This document shows, piece after piece, positions 17,828-26,174 of a DNA stretch of 64,000 bases (position 1 is the stretch's first letter; every line of letters starts with the position of its first letter). A program made the translations under genes and the position numbers. The notes beneath the pieces were generated by a model that did not search any database, was not told the origin of the DNA, and saw only the letters and a list, made by a program, of their open reading frames with translations. The stretch comes from Alienimonas californiensis (lineage in GTDB: Bacteria; Planctomycetota; Planctomycetia; Planctomycetales; Planctomycetaceae). The DNA is taken from the NCBI RefSeq assembly GCF_007743815.1, contig NZ_CP036265.1:3738823-3802822 (forward strand). The letters are read 5' to 3'.

Positions 17828-19396
17828 CTATTCCTCGTCCAGCTTGAGGAAGGTGTAGAGCCGGTCGCCGCCGCGGAGGATGTCGCAGCGGAGCATCTTC
17901 ACGCCGTCGTCGGCGGCGAGGTTGAGGATGTAGGCGAAGTCCGCGGGGATCAGCGTGCTGAAGTCGTGCAGGCCCAGCAGGATGTCGCCGGTTTTGATCA
18001 GCGCCCGGTCGGCCGGGCCGCCGGAGCGGACCTCGGCGACGCGGTAGCCGCCCTTGTAGCCGAACTCCGCCAGCCGTTCGCCCGGGGCGGCGGCCACCCG
18101 TTCCACCTTGCAGCCGGAGCGGGCCTCGAACCGTTGCACCGCGTCGTCCGCGGTCGCCCTCTTCGCGGTCAGTTCCGCCTTGCCGGGCAGCTCCACCGTC
18201 CGCACCGCGGCGGTGCGGGCGGCGATCTGCCGCGTCTGGCTCGGTGCCTGGGCGACGGCCCGGCCGGCGCCCGGCAGGCTCAGGGCGACCGGCACCCGGC
18301 TCCCGTCCCGCAGGACGGTCAGCGTCACCGTTTCGCCGGGCCGCACGCCCAGCAGGGCCCGCTCGAAGTCGGCGGCGTCCTCGACCGGGGTGCGGCCGAC
18401 CCGTTCCACCACGTCGCCGCGGTTCAGCCCGCCCTGGCCGTCCGCCCCGCGGCCCGCCGGGCTGCGGGGATCGACCCGGGCCACCACCGCCTGCTTGGTC
18501 TCGGGCGTTTTGCGGTCGGAGAACAGGGCCCCGTGGGTGCGGTTCTCCAGCCGTTCGACGCTCATCAACTGGGCCAGCACCTCGCGGGCGTCGTCGATGG
18601 GGATGGCGAACCCGATCCGCTGGGCGCCGGCCCGGATGGCGACGTTGATGCCGATCACCTCGCCCCGCACGTTGATCAGCGGCCCGCCGCTGTTCCCCGG
18701 GTTGATGCTGGCGTCGGTCTGAATGAGGTTCCGGTAGCTCTGCGTCTCCGTGACTTCCACGTCGCGGAACAACTGGGAGATGATGCCCTTGGAGACGGTG
18801 TGTTCGTAGCCGAAGGCGTTGCCGATGGCGATGACCGTTTCGCCCCGCATCAGGTCGCAGCTGGTGCCCAGCGGCATCACGGGGAGGTTGTCGGCGTCGA
18901 TCTTCACCAGCGCCAGGTCGTGCTGCGGATCGACCGACAGCGTGCGGGCCACGTAGCTGGCGCCGGATTCGTCCGTCGCCCGCAGGCTCTCCACCCCGTC
19001 GACGACGTGGTGGTTGGTGAGCAGATACCCCCGCGGATCGACCACGATCGCCGTGCCCATCCCGTTCACCTTGCGGGGCTTGCGGGAGCCGAAGACGGGC
19101 TCGTCGTCGTACGTCGTTTTGACGGAATGCAGGTTCAGCACGCTCGGCGCCGCCCGCCGCACGGCCGCGACCGTGGGGGAGATGCGGGAGACGGCGGCGT
19201 AGTCCGGCGTCTGGGCACTGCTCCGCGGCGCTCCGCAGAGCAACGCCAACAGGGTGAGGTAGGCGGCGACGCCGACGCGGGACGTCGCGATTCCGACGGC
19301 GCTCGCCGGGGCGGACCCGCAGGCGACAGTCCCGACGGCGCCGGTCCCAAAGGGAGCGGAGCCGCACGCGGCGAGCGGTGAATCGGTGTGAATCAT
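17828..19396 (-). CDS. DegP/HtrA-like serine protease with PDZ domains
   Basis: 522 aa from ATG 19396, chosen because a longer frame upstream is Arg/Pro-rich shadow sequence; GGCGAG lies eight bases upstream. A signal or anchor helix spans about 41-60. The trypsin-like domain keeps the triad: H130 (TNHHVVDG), D160 (DPQHDLALVKID) and S236 (NPGNSGGPL). Two PDZ-type regions follow (about 330-410, with NRGDVVERVGRTPVED, and about 440-515, with IKTGDILLGLHDF). Periplasmic protein quality control is the likely role. The second PDZ is preceded by an Ala-rich linker. Confidence 0.93.
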   Translation of the reverse strand: MIHTDSPLAACGSAPFGTGAVGTVACGSAPASAVGIATSRVGVAAYLTLLALLCGAPRSSAQTPDYAAVSRISPTVAAVRRAAPSVLNLHSVKTTYDDEPVFGSRKPRKVNGMGTAIVVDPRGYLLTNHHVVDGVESLRATDESGASYVARTLSVDPQHDLALVKIDADNLPVMPLGTSCDLMRGETVIAIGNAFGYEHTVSKGIISQLFRDVEVTETQSYRNLIQTDASINPGNSGGPLINVRGEVIGINVAIRAGAQRIGFAIPIDDAREVLAQLMSVERLENRTHGALFSDRKTPETKQAVVARVDPRSPAGRGADGQGGLNRGDVVERVGRTPVEDAADFERALLGVRPGETVTLTVLRDGSRVPVALSLPGAGRAVAQAPSQTRQIAARTAAVRTVELPGKAELTAKRATADDAVQRFEARSGCKVERVAAAPGERLAEFGYKGGYRVAEVRSGGPADRALIKTGDILLGLHDFSTLIPADFAYILNLAADDGVKMLRCDILRGGDRLYTFLKLDEE

Positions 19397-19769
19397 GCGA
19401 CGCTCGCCGGGGCGCGGTGCCGCCCCCATCCTGCGCGACCGCCGCGGAGAAGGGGGTGAGGCGTGGGTGTCCATTCCGTGCGGGAGGCCGCAATCCGGCT
19501 TCCCGCCGGGCCTCCTTCGACGGTTCGTCAAACCCCCCTTGACGCCCCGCGTACAGTCCCGCACAGATTCCCGGAGCCGTTCCGTGCCACCCCGCACGGC
19601 CGTTACGGGCGGCGCGGAAACTGCGCAACCCAAGCGATGCGCCGCCCTCCGCAAGGCCCCCGATCCGCCTCCCCCGGGGCGTCGCGGGGGCGATCGGCGG
19701 GAGCCCCGTGGGAGGCGAAGGAGCCCCGGGCGGGTACACTCCCCCGCCCGAACCAACGCTCGCTGCGCC
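19397..19769. other. Divergent intergenic region, 373 bp
   Basis: Between the protease (minus) and the TPR gene (plus). No gene seen. Two promoter-like sites point right: TTGACG (19539-19544), 17 bp, CACAGA (19562-19567); and TACACT (19735-19740) about 30 bp before ATG 19770, within a small GGGCGGG/CCCGCCC stem. Which one is used cannot be told from sequence. Confidence 0.45.
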
Positions 19770-20105
19770 ATGTCCGACCCCCAATCGCCGCCCGCCGCGC
19801 CCACCCGCCGGCAGAAGCTCGAACGCCTGCTCGCCGACGACCCCGGCGACGCGTTCCTCCGCTATTCCCTCGCGCTCGAACTGGCCAAAACCGACGAGGC
19901 CGCCGCCCTGCGGGAGTTCGACCGCGTGATCGCGGAGCACCCGGACTACGTGCCGGCCTACTTCATGAAGGGCCAGACCCTCGCCCGGGCCGACCGGGAC
20001 GACGAGGCCCGCGAGACCCTGACGGCCGGCGTCGAGGTCGCGATCCGGACCGGCGACGACCACGCCGCCGGCGAGATGAGCGGCTTCTTAGAGACCCTGG
20101 GCTGA
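19770..20105 (+). CDS. Small tetratricopeptide-repeat protein
   Basis: 111 aa from ATG 19770. After a short Pro-rich start come about two and a half TPR-like helical hairpins: LLADDPGDAFLRYSLALELA, the ALREFDRVIAEHPDYVPAYF unit and GQTLARADRDDEARETL. Proteins of this size are protein-protein adaptors; the partner is unknown. The last base of the TGA stop is the first base of a 78-bp inverted repeat. A longer open frame upstream has no protein-like sequence. Confidence 0.88.
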   Translation: MSDPQSPPAAPTRRQKLERLLADDPGDAFLRYSLALELAKTDEAAALREFDRVIAEHPDYVPAYFMKGQTLARADRDDEARETLTAGVEVAIRTGDDHAAGEMSGFLETLG

Positions 20106-20182
20106 GGCGAGCGCGGGGGCGTCAGCCCCCCGCGTCCGTCCCGGCCCGCGAACACACGGAGGGCTGACGCCCCCGCTCGCCT
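20105..20182. repeat. 78-bp inverted repeat (family C, copy 1)
   Basis: Ends AGGCGAGCG.../...CGCTCGCCT with long, slightly imperfect arms carrying the GGGCTGACGC segment. Its twin at 36983-37060 has exactly the same length. It starts on the TPR stop codon and ends 11 bp before the next ATG; terminator-like folding is possible but both flanking genes run the same way. Confidence 0.8.
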
Positions 20183-20193
20183 TCGAGTTCGAA

Positions 20194-21282
20194 ATGCTTT
20201 CCCCCGAACTGCTCGCCGACCTCCGCCAGCTCGCTGAGGAGCAGGAACGCGCCGGCTGGTCCGAGCCCGGCCGCGGGTGCGAGGCGGCCTGGGCTCTGAT
20301 GGCCCGGGCCGGGGTGCTCGGGTGGGTGATCCCGGAACGGTTCGGCGGGTCGGACCTGCCGGCGCCGGAGGTGATGGCCGGGTACGAGCAACTCGCGGCC
20401 GCGAACCTGTGCGCGACGTTCGTCCTGACCCAGTTCAACGCCGCCGCCGCCCGCATCGCAGAGTGCGACAACGAAGATCTCAAGGCCCGATCTCTGCCCG
20501 GGATGGCGGCCGGCAGGACGACGGCGACCGTCGGCATCAGCCACCTCACCACCTCCCGCCGTCACACCGGCCGGCCGATGGTGCGGGCTGAGCCGGCCTT
20601 CGGGACTGGGTGGACCGGCCACCGGCTGACGGGCACGCTGCCGTGGTGCACGAACGCGGGGTTCGCCGACCTGATCCTCGTCGGCGCCGAGCGACCCGAC
20701 GGCCGGCAACTCCTCGCCGTTATCAACGGGACCGACGATCCCGCCGTCCAGGACCACGCCTGTCCGGAACTGCTGGCCCTGTCCGCCAGCCGCACCGCCG
20801 AGGTGACGCTGGACGGCGTGGACGTGCCGGACACCGACCTTGTCGCCGGGCCGGTGGAAGAGGTGATGAGGCAGGGCGCCGGCGGGACCGGCTCGGTCGG
20901 CACCAGCGCCCTCGCCGTCGGCCACGCCGCCGGCTCCCTGCGGGGGCTCGTCGCGGAGGCGGAGAAGCGGCCGGAGTTGGGGGAAACGCTCGAACCGCTC
21001 CAGCGGGAGCGGGCGAAGCTGTCGGCGGACATCCAGACGATCGCCGCGGCCTCTTCGCCGGAGGAACTGCCGGAGGGTCTGAACGCCCAGACGGTTCGCG
21101 CCCGGGCCAACTCGCTCTGCCTCCGCAGCGCCCAGGCGTACCTCACGGCCAGCAAGGGGGCCGGCTTCGTCGCCGGCCACCCCGCCGGTCGATTCGTGCG
21201 GGAAGCGATGTTCTTCCAAGTTTGGAGCTGCCCCGCCCCCGTCGCCGCCGCCGCCCTGCGCGAGTTCGCCTGCGGCCTCTGA
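20194..21282 (+). CDS. Acyl-CoA dehydrogenase family flavoprotein
   Basis: 362 aa from ATG 20194. The N-terminal helical domain has the family pattern GVLGWVIPERFGGSDLPAPE and the middle part TATVGISHLTT followed by a beta domain (TGTLPWCTNAGFADLILVGA). The C-terminal helices end with AQAYLTASKGAGFVAGHPAG and FVREAMFFQVWSCP. Substrate is unknown; the shortish length and unusual active-site surroundings argue against assigning a classic beta-oxidation role. Next gene is convergent with only three bases between the stops. Confidence 0.85.
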   Translation: MLSPELLADLRQLAEEQERAGWSEPGRGCEAAWALMARAGVLGWVIPERFGGSDLPAPEVMAGYEQLAAANLCATFVLTQFNAAAARIAECDNEDLKARSLPGMAAGRTTATVGISHLTTSRRHTGRPMVRAEPAFGTGWTGHRLTGTLPWCTNAGFADLILVGAERPDGRQLLAVINGTDDPAVQDHACPELLALSASRTAEVTLDGVDVPDTDLVAGPVEEVMRQGAGGTGSVGTSALAVGHAAGSLRGLVAEAEKRPELGETLEPLQRERAKLSADIQTIAAASSPEELPEGLNAQTVRARANSLCLRSAQAYLTASKGAGFVAGHPAGRFVREAMFFQVWSCPAPVAAAALREFACGL

Positions 21283-21285
21283 TCG

Positions 21286-23409
21286 CTACTGCACGCGGCG
21301 GATCTGGAACGCTGCGGCGTTTGCTTGCGGCTTCGCCGGGTCCTCCAAGGCGGCCCAAGCCTCCAATAGATCCCGCGCGACCGGCCCGGCGTCGGCCCCG
21401 CCGCTGCCGCCGTGCTCCAGCATCACGCAGACGGCCACCGCCGGTCGGTCCGCCCCGGGCAGCGTGCCGTACCCGGCGAACCAGGCGTGGCTGGGCCGGT
21501 CGCCGCCGACTTGGGCCGTGCCCGTCTTGCCCGCGACCCGCAGCCGCTTGGAGCGGGCGTGTCCATAGGCGGTGCCCAACGGATCGTTGACCGCCCTGTC
21601 CATGCCGGACCGCAGGGCGAGCCAGGTGCGGTCAGAAAGTTCCACCGCTTCGCCGTCGCCGCCAGGCGGCGCGAGCACGGAAGGCGCGCCGCCTGGCGGC
21701 GACGGCGAAACGGGGAGGGCCACTTGAGGGATCACCAGTCGTCCCCCGTTCGCGATCGCGGCGGTCATGCGGCAGACCTGCAACGGCGTCGCGGTGACCT
21801 CGCCCTGGCCGACGCCGGTTTCGATCAGCAGATCGCGGGACACTTTCTTATCGTCCACCGGCAGGACGGATCCGGCCCGCTCGCCGGGGAGTCCCGTGCC
21901 GGGGGCAACGCCGAAGCCGAACGCGTTCGCCCAGTGCCGCACGTCGGCGGGACCGAGGCGGTCGGCGGCGTCGAAGCACCAGACGTTACAACTCCGGCAG
22001 AGGGCGTCCGCGGGCTTCACGTAGCCGTGGCCGACCTCCTCCTGGATGAAGCAGGCGCAGCGGTGCCGCTCCGGCCGGTCGAGGTAGCCGCGGCACTCGA
22101 TCGAACCGTCGCCGAATACCACGCCCTCCTCCAGCGCCGCGGCGACGATCACCGGCTTGAACACGCTGCCCGGCGGCAGGGCCGCGGCGGTGACCCGGTC
22201 CAGCAGCGGCGCCCGCGGATCGCTCCGCAGGTCGGCCCAGCGGTCCGGGTCGCGGAGATCGGCGGGGTCGTACCTCGGCAGGCTCGCCGCCGCGAGCACG
22301 GCGCCGGTGTGCACGTCCATCAGCACGGCGGCGGCGCCGGTGGGGATTGGGCGGCCCTCCGGCGGCGTCATCGCCACCGCCAGGCGAGAGACCAGGCGGG
22401 TTTGCAGATCGGCCCGCACCGTCAGTCGCACGTCCCGGCCGGGCCGCGGCGGTTTGAGTAACTCCGTTCGCACCGCCGCCCCCCGGCGGTCCTCCCAGAT
22501 GCGGCGGGCCCCGGCCCGATGGGTGAGCACGCCGTCGAACGCCGCTTCGACCCCCGTCAGGCCGGTCCGCACGTCGTCTTCATGCTGGTCCGATCCCCCG
22601 GACGCCCGCAGCCCGACGAGGTGCGGGGCCGGCAGCCCCTCGGCGGTGCGGCGGCCGACGACCGGCAGGACCCGCACGCCGGGGAACCGTTCGGGAGAGC
22701 CCTCGATCGCCGCGGCGACCCGCGGCCCCAGCCCGGACAGCGCCCGGTGATAGGCGAGTTCCTCCGCGAGCGTGTCGTCCACCCTCCCGCCGCGTTCCGG
22801 CGGGGTGGTGAGTTCCGCGATCACGCGGTCCAGCGGGCCGTCGCCGACCGCGGCGGCCCGTTCGGCGGCGGCGGCGGACCGCTTCGCCTCCCGGGCGGCG
22901 ACGATCTTCGCCTTCATCTCGGCGATGCGGCCGTCGATCGCGGCGAAGCGGCGGGCGACTTCGCCCACGTCCACCCCGCAGGCCGCCGCCAACCGCACGC
23001 GCAGGGCGTCGCGTTCGGCCCGAATCTCCGCCTCCGCCGCGGCGAGCGTCGCCGGGTCGTTCCGCTCCTCCCGGGACAGCCGCGACCGCAGTTGATCGCC
23101 GAGCCATCCTTCGTCCGGCTCCGTCTGGAGCCAGCGGTAATGCACGTGCACCTCGAACCGCGCCTCGTCCCAGGCCCAGAGGGCGCCGTCCGCGGAGAGC
23201 ACCCGTCCGTCGGCGGCGGGCACGGGCTCGTCGCGCGGCCGCGGTTCGTCCCGACCGGCGGCGACCGCTGCGCCGCAGGTGAGCTGGATGAAGGCCACCC
23301 GGCCCCCGATCACGACCAACGGGAGCAGGAACGCCGTGGCGAGGACCCCGGCGCGCACGCCGGCGCCCGCCGTCGGTTTGAAGGGGGAATTGAGGGAGGA
23401 ACCGCTCAC
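21286..23409 (-). CDS. mrdA: Penicillin-binding protein 2 (elongasome transpeptidase)
   Basis: 707 aa from GTG 23409, which overlaps the mreD stop as GTGA; GTG 23415 would add two residues. One membrane anchor (about 20-40), a dimerisation/pedestal region with an alpha-helical Ala/Arg insertion, and a transpeptidase domain with S-x-x-K in PPGSVFKP (about 414), S-C-N near 471 and KTG in VAGKTGTAQV (about 628). Cross-links peptidoglycan during cell elongation. Residues about 567-587 (SPSPPGGAPSVLAPPGGDGE) are encoded by a full palindromic element lodged in a loop between the SxN and KTG motifs. Confidence 0.94.
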   Translation of the reverse strand: MSGSSLNSPFKPTAGAGVRAGVLATAFLLPLVVIGGRVAFIQLTCGAAVAAGRDEPRPRDEPVPAADGRVLSADGALWAWDEARFEVHVHYRWLQTEPDEGWLGDQLRSRLSREERNDPATLAAAEAEIRAERDALRVRLAAACGVDVGEVARRFAAIDGRIAEMKAKIVAAREAKRSAAAAERAAAVGDGPLDRVIAELTTPPERGGRVDDTLAEELAYHRALSGLGPRVAAAIEGSPERFPGVRVLPVVGRRTAEGLPAPHLVGLRASGGSDQHEDDVRTGLTGVEAAFDGVLTHRAGARRIWEDRRGAAVRTELLKPPRPGRDVRLTVRADLQTRLVSRLAVAMTPPEGRPIPTGAAAVLMDVHTGAVLAAASLPRYDPADLRDPDRWADLRSDPRAPLLDRVTAAALPPGSVFKPVIVAAALEEGVVFGDGSIECRGYLDRPERHRCACFIQEEVGHGYVKPADALCRSCNVWCFDAADRLGPADVRHWANAFGFGVAPGTGLPGERAGSVLPVDDKKVSRDLLIETGVGQGEVTATPLQVCRMTAAIANGGRLVIPQVALPVSPSPPGGAPSVLAPPGGDGEAVELSDRTWLALRSGMDRAVNDPLGTAYGHARSKRLRVAGKTGTAQVGGDRPSHAWFAGYGTLPGADRPAVAVCVMLEHGGSGGADAGPVARDLLEAWAALEDPAKPQANAAAFQIRRVQ
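21649..21709. repeat. Family-A element inside the mrdA coding region (61 bp)
   Basis: Both arms present (21649-21673 and 21685-21709), perfectly complementary. It is read without a stop in the mrdA frame and gives peptides SPSPPGGA and APPGGDGEA, the same reading frame used by the single arms in the Hsp70 and ABC ATPase genes. In other PBP2 proteins this position is a variable loop. Confidence 0.85.
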
Positions 23410-23906
23410 GCCCACCCTCGATCGGCGGATCGGGAACTGCCGCCGACCGCGGCGACGAGGCCGCCGCCGAGCAGTCCGACGACGACCGCCAGAGGCAGGG
23501 AGCGCCAGCCAGGTTCAACGCCACCGCCGCTGAACGTTTCCGCGGCGGCCGTCAGGCCCGCGGCGGCGGCCCAGCCGAGCGGCCCCGCCAGCGCCCAGCG
23601 TCGACCCGGCTCCGAGGTGAGCAGGCGCAGCCCGGCGGCAAGGGCGGCCGTCGCGGCGACGGCGATTCCCGGCGCCCCGGCCGTCGCCGCGGCGTGCAGC
23701 AGGCCGACCCACACGGCCAACGCCGCCCCGCCGGCCGAACCTCGCCCCGCTGACAGGGCGAGCCCGCAGATCAGCGTCGCCGGCGGCGCCCACGGGCCGG
23801 CGGCCTCGCTCCACCGCAGTTCGATGCAGTACAGCAGGAACAGGGCGCCGGCCGCCGCGACGGTGAGCGCCGCCTCTTGGGCGGGGGAGGGGGAGGCTTG
23901 GTTCAC
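23406..23906 (-). CDS. mreD: Rod shape-determining protein MreD-like
   Basis: 166 aa from GTG 23906. Five or so membrane helices, almost entirely Ala/Leu/Gly-rich (LTVAAAGALFLLYCIELRW; LPLAVVVGLLGGGLVAAVGG), with no conserved catalytic motif, as in MreD. The assignment rests mainly on position between mreC and mrdA, with overlapping start and stop codons on both sides (GTGA). It would act as a membrane part of the elongasome. Confidence 0.8.
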   Translation of the reverse strand: MNQASPSPAQEAALTVAAAGALFLLYCIELRWSEAAGPWAPPATLICGLALSAGRGSAGGAALAVWVGLLHAAATAGAPGIAVAATAALAAGLRLLTSEPGRRWALAGPLGWAAAAGLTAAAETFSGGGVEPGWRSLPLAVVVGLLGGGLVAAVGGSSRSADRGWA

Positions 23907-24793
23907 GGCTGTTCCTCTGGCGAACCAACGCGACGCCGGTTCAGGCCGGCCCGCACCACTTGAACGGCCCCGCCGGCCCGGCCGGCGAGGGTCGCCAGCG
24001 GCCGCACCCGGACGAGGCGCCGCCCGTCCGCGGCGGCCGGTTCGACCGCCGACACCACGCCCACGGGCACCGCGGCCCCGCCGGTTTCCGCGGCTTCGCA
24101 GGCGACGACGGCGCCCACGGCGATTGTGGCGGCGGTGGGCACGTGCAGCAGGACGGCGCCGGCGTCGCCGTCGCCGGCCAGCACCGCGGTCGCCTCCTCC
24201 CCGCCGCCCGGCGCGGCGTTCCCCGGCACGGTAACGGCGAGGCGAAAGTCGGCGTCGGTCACGGGACGCACGGTCGCGGTCCAGCGGCCCGCCGCCGCGA
24301 TCCGGCCGACCACAGCGCCGCCGGTGACGACGAGGTCCCCCACATGCACCTGCCGGTCGGCGCCGGCGTCGATCGCGGGGAGATTTTCGGTCAGCAGGGC
24401 GACGTCGTCCGCCGCCGTCTCCGTGCCGACCCGGGCGATGAGCAGTTCCGCGACGGCTCCCCGCCGCTCCGCCGTCCCGAGCGTCGCGGCCGTCAGCCAG
24501 AGCGGACCGACCAGCCGGTCCGCCGGCGCGTCGGCGGGCGTCGCGGCGAGTTCGGTCCGCAGCCGGGCCACCTCCCGGGCGAGTTCCGCGACGGGCGCCT
24601 CCGCCGTCTCGGCCGGGGCGGAGGAGGCCGGGAGCCGGGAGAGAACCGGGCCGGCCAAGTCGTGGAGCTGAGTGCGAACGATCAGTTCGACCCCCGGCGG
24701 GGCGGCGGCCAGCAGCGCCCCCAGCGCGATCGCCGCCGCGGTCGGCCAGAGGCCGCGGCCGCTGCGGGGGGAGTCGTCGAGGGCTCCGCTCAC
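23903..24793 (-). CDS. mreC: Rod shape-determining protein MreC
   Basis: 296 aa from GTG 24793, overlapping the mreB stop (GTGA at 24790-24793). An N-terminal membrane helix (AAAIALGALLAAAPPGVELI) and a short coiled coil (VAELAREVARLRTELAAT) precede the two beta-barrel domain typical of MreC, with DRQVHVGDLVVTGGAVVGRI and the later GVVSAVEPAAADGRRLVRVRP. Periplasmic scaffold linking MreB filaments to PBP2. Longer frames upstream overlap mreB and are shadows. Confidence 0.9.
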   Translation of the reverse strand: MSGALDDSPRSGRGLWPTAAAIALGALLAAAPPGVELIVRTQLHDLAGPVLSRLPASSAPAETAEAPVAELAREVARLRTELAATPADAPADRLVGPLWLTAATLGTAERRGAVAELLIARVGTETAADDVALLTENLPAIDAGADRQVHVGDLVVTGGAVVGRIAAAGRWTATVRPVTDADFRLAVTVPGNAAPGGGEEATAVLAGDGDAGAVLLHVPTAATIAVGAVVACEAAETGGAAVPVGVVSAVEPAAADGRRLVRVRPLATLAGRAGGAVQVVRAGLNRRRVGSPEEQP

Positions 24794-25851
24794 GCGGCCC
24801 TCGCCGCGGGGGTGAGCCAGTGACGCCAGACGTCCCGGTTCTCCAGCGCCACGATCGCCCCGCGGACCGCTGCGGAACCGGGGTCGGGGGCGATGCGCAC
24901 CGGCAGGTTCAGCCGGTCGGTGAGGTAGCGGTCCAGCCCCCGCAGGTTCGCCCCGCCGCCGCACAGCGTCAGCCCGCCGCGGGCGAGGTCGGCGACCAGT
25001 TCGGTGCCGCAGTCCTCCACGGTCTCGGCGATCGCGGTGACGACCTTCTCCAGCGGATCGGCGAGGGCGTCGCGGATCTCCTCCGCGGTGACGGCCACGG
25101 TGCGGGGCACCCGGCCGGCGACGTCCAAACCGCTGACCTCCGTCGTCGCCTCGTCCCCGGTGCGGGCGGCGGAGCCGACCTCGTGCACCACGCGGGCGGC
25201 GGTTTCGGCGCCGATCTTCAGTCCGTGAACCGACCGCAGGTGTTCCCGCACGGCGACGCCCCAGTCGTCCCCGCCGGTGCGGACGGAGCGGCCGGCGATG
25301 CGGTCGCCGAGGCTCAGCACGGCGACTTCGCAGGTCGCCGCCCCCACGGTGCAGATCAGGCTGGCGATCGGTTCGCTGACCGGTAGGCCGGCGCCCAGCG
25401 CGGCGGCCCGGGCGGCGTCCAGCAGACCGACCGACCCGGCCCCGGCCCGTTCCAGCACGCCGACCGCCGCCCGGCGTTCCACCGGGGTCAGTCCGCCGGC
25501 GACCGTCAGCAACACCCGGCTGCGGGGGCCGCGGCGACCGCGGCGGGCCTTTTGAATGAGTACCGCCATCAACGCTTCGGCGAGGTCGAAGTCCGCCACG
25601 ACGCCGCCGACGATTGGCCGCACGGCGTCCACGCCCGCCGGGGTGCGGCCGAGCGTCTGGCTGGCGAGGCGTCCCACCGCCGCCCCGCGGCCCAGCACCC
25701 GGCGACCGCCGCGGGCCACGGCGACGACCGTGGGTTCGTCAATCAGCCGCGGCACGGGCGAACGATCCCCCGCCACCGCGACCCGGCAGCGGGCGCTGCC
25801 GAGGTCCACGGCCAGATCGGGCCGGACGGTGCGGGTCAGCCGCCGCCACAT
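24790..25851 (-). CDS. mreB: Rod shape-determining actin homologue MreB
   Basis: 353 aa from ATG 25851. Actin-fold: first phosphate loop DLAVDLGSARCRVAVAG, GVDAVRPIVGGVVADFDLAE, RSRVLLTVAGGLTPVERRA, a second phosphate segment and the adenosine motif LTLCGGGANLRGLDRYL. The sequence diverges from model MreB (Val/Ala-rich, TVGAATCEVAVLSLG instead of DIGGGTTEVAVISLG), so nucleotide handling may be altered. It heads the four-gene set mreB-mreC-mreD-mrdA. MreB homologues are present in only some planctomycetes. Confidence 0.88.
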   Translation of the reverse strand: MWRRLTRTVRPDLAVDLGSARCRVAVAGDRSPVPRLIDEPTVVAVARGGRRVLGRGAAVGRLASQTLGRTPAGVDAVRPIVGGVVADFDLAEALMAVLIQKARRGRRGPRSRVLLTVAGGLTPVERRAAVGVLERAGAGSVGLLDAARAAALGAGLPVSEPIASLICTVGAATCEVAVLSLGDRIAGRSVRTGGDDWGVAVREHLRSVHGLKIGAETAARVVHEVGSAARTGDEATTEVSGLDVAGRVPRTVAVTAEEIRDALADPLEKVVTAIAETVEDCGTELVADLARGGLTLCGGGANLRGLDRYLTDRLNLPVRIAPDPGSAAVRGAIVALENRDVWRHWLTPAARAA

Positions 25852-25980
25852 GCGAGGGGGGAGGGGTCGGTTCTTGCGGGGGCGCGGAAACGCTTCGGGC
25901 GCGAACCGGGGGTTGTCGTTCTCAGGCGGGGGCGGCGCGAAGGGCGATTCGGGAAGAAGTCGGCGCGCATGAAAAGACCC

Positions 25981-26004
25981 AAGCCGGAGCCATGGCTCCG
26001 GCTT
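25981..26004. terminator. Family-D 24-bp palindrome
   Basis: Perfect palindrome with half-site AAGCCGGAGCCA, identical to 47427-47450 and one base off 39682-39705. It lies in the spacer between the small membrane ORF and mreB, both on the minus strand, so it probably ends the transcript coming from the coiled-coil genes. Confidence 0.65.
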
Positions 26005-26039
26005 AGGTCATCAGAGTTTTGGCCGAGTCCGCGTCCCGG

Positions 26040-26174
26040 TCAGGGGGCGACCTGCCAGCCGTAGGAGCCGAGGTGCAGGACCAGGAAGATGATCCCGCAG
26101 GACAGCGCGCCGACGGCGCAGGCCAGCAGCACGTCGTAGACGCCCGGTTCGGGACTAGAGTCGGGTCTTGACAT
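26040..26174 (-). CDS. Small single-helix membrane protein (44 aa)
   Basis: ATG 26174 to TGA 26040. The product has a polar N-terminus (MSRPDSSPEPGVYD), one membrane helix (VLLACAVGALSCGIIFLVLH) and a short Gly-Ser-Tyr-Gly-Trp tail. Its start overlaps the end of the upstream coiled-coil membrane protein by 20 bp, suggesting co-translation. Composition, membrane helix and tight linkage make it more credible than a chance frame, but there is no homology evidence. Confidence 0.55.
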   Translation of the reverse strand: MSRPDSSPEPGVYDVLLACAVGALSCGIIFLVLHLGSYGWQVAP

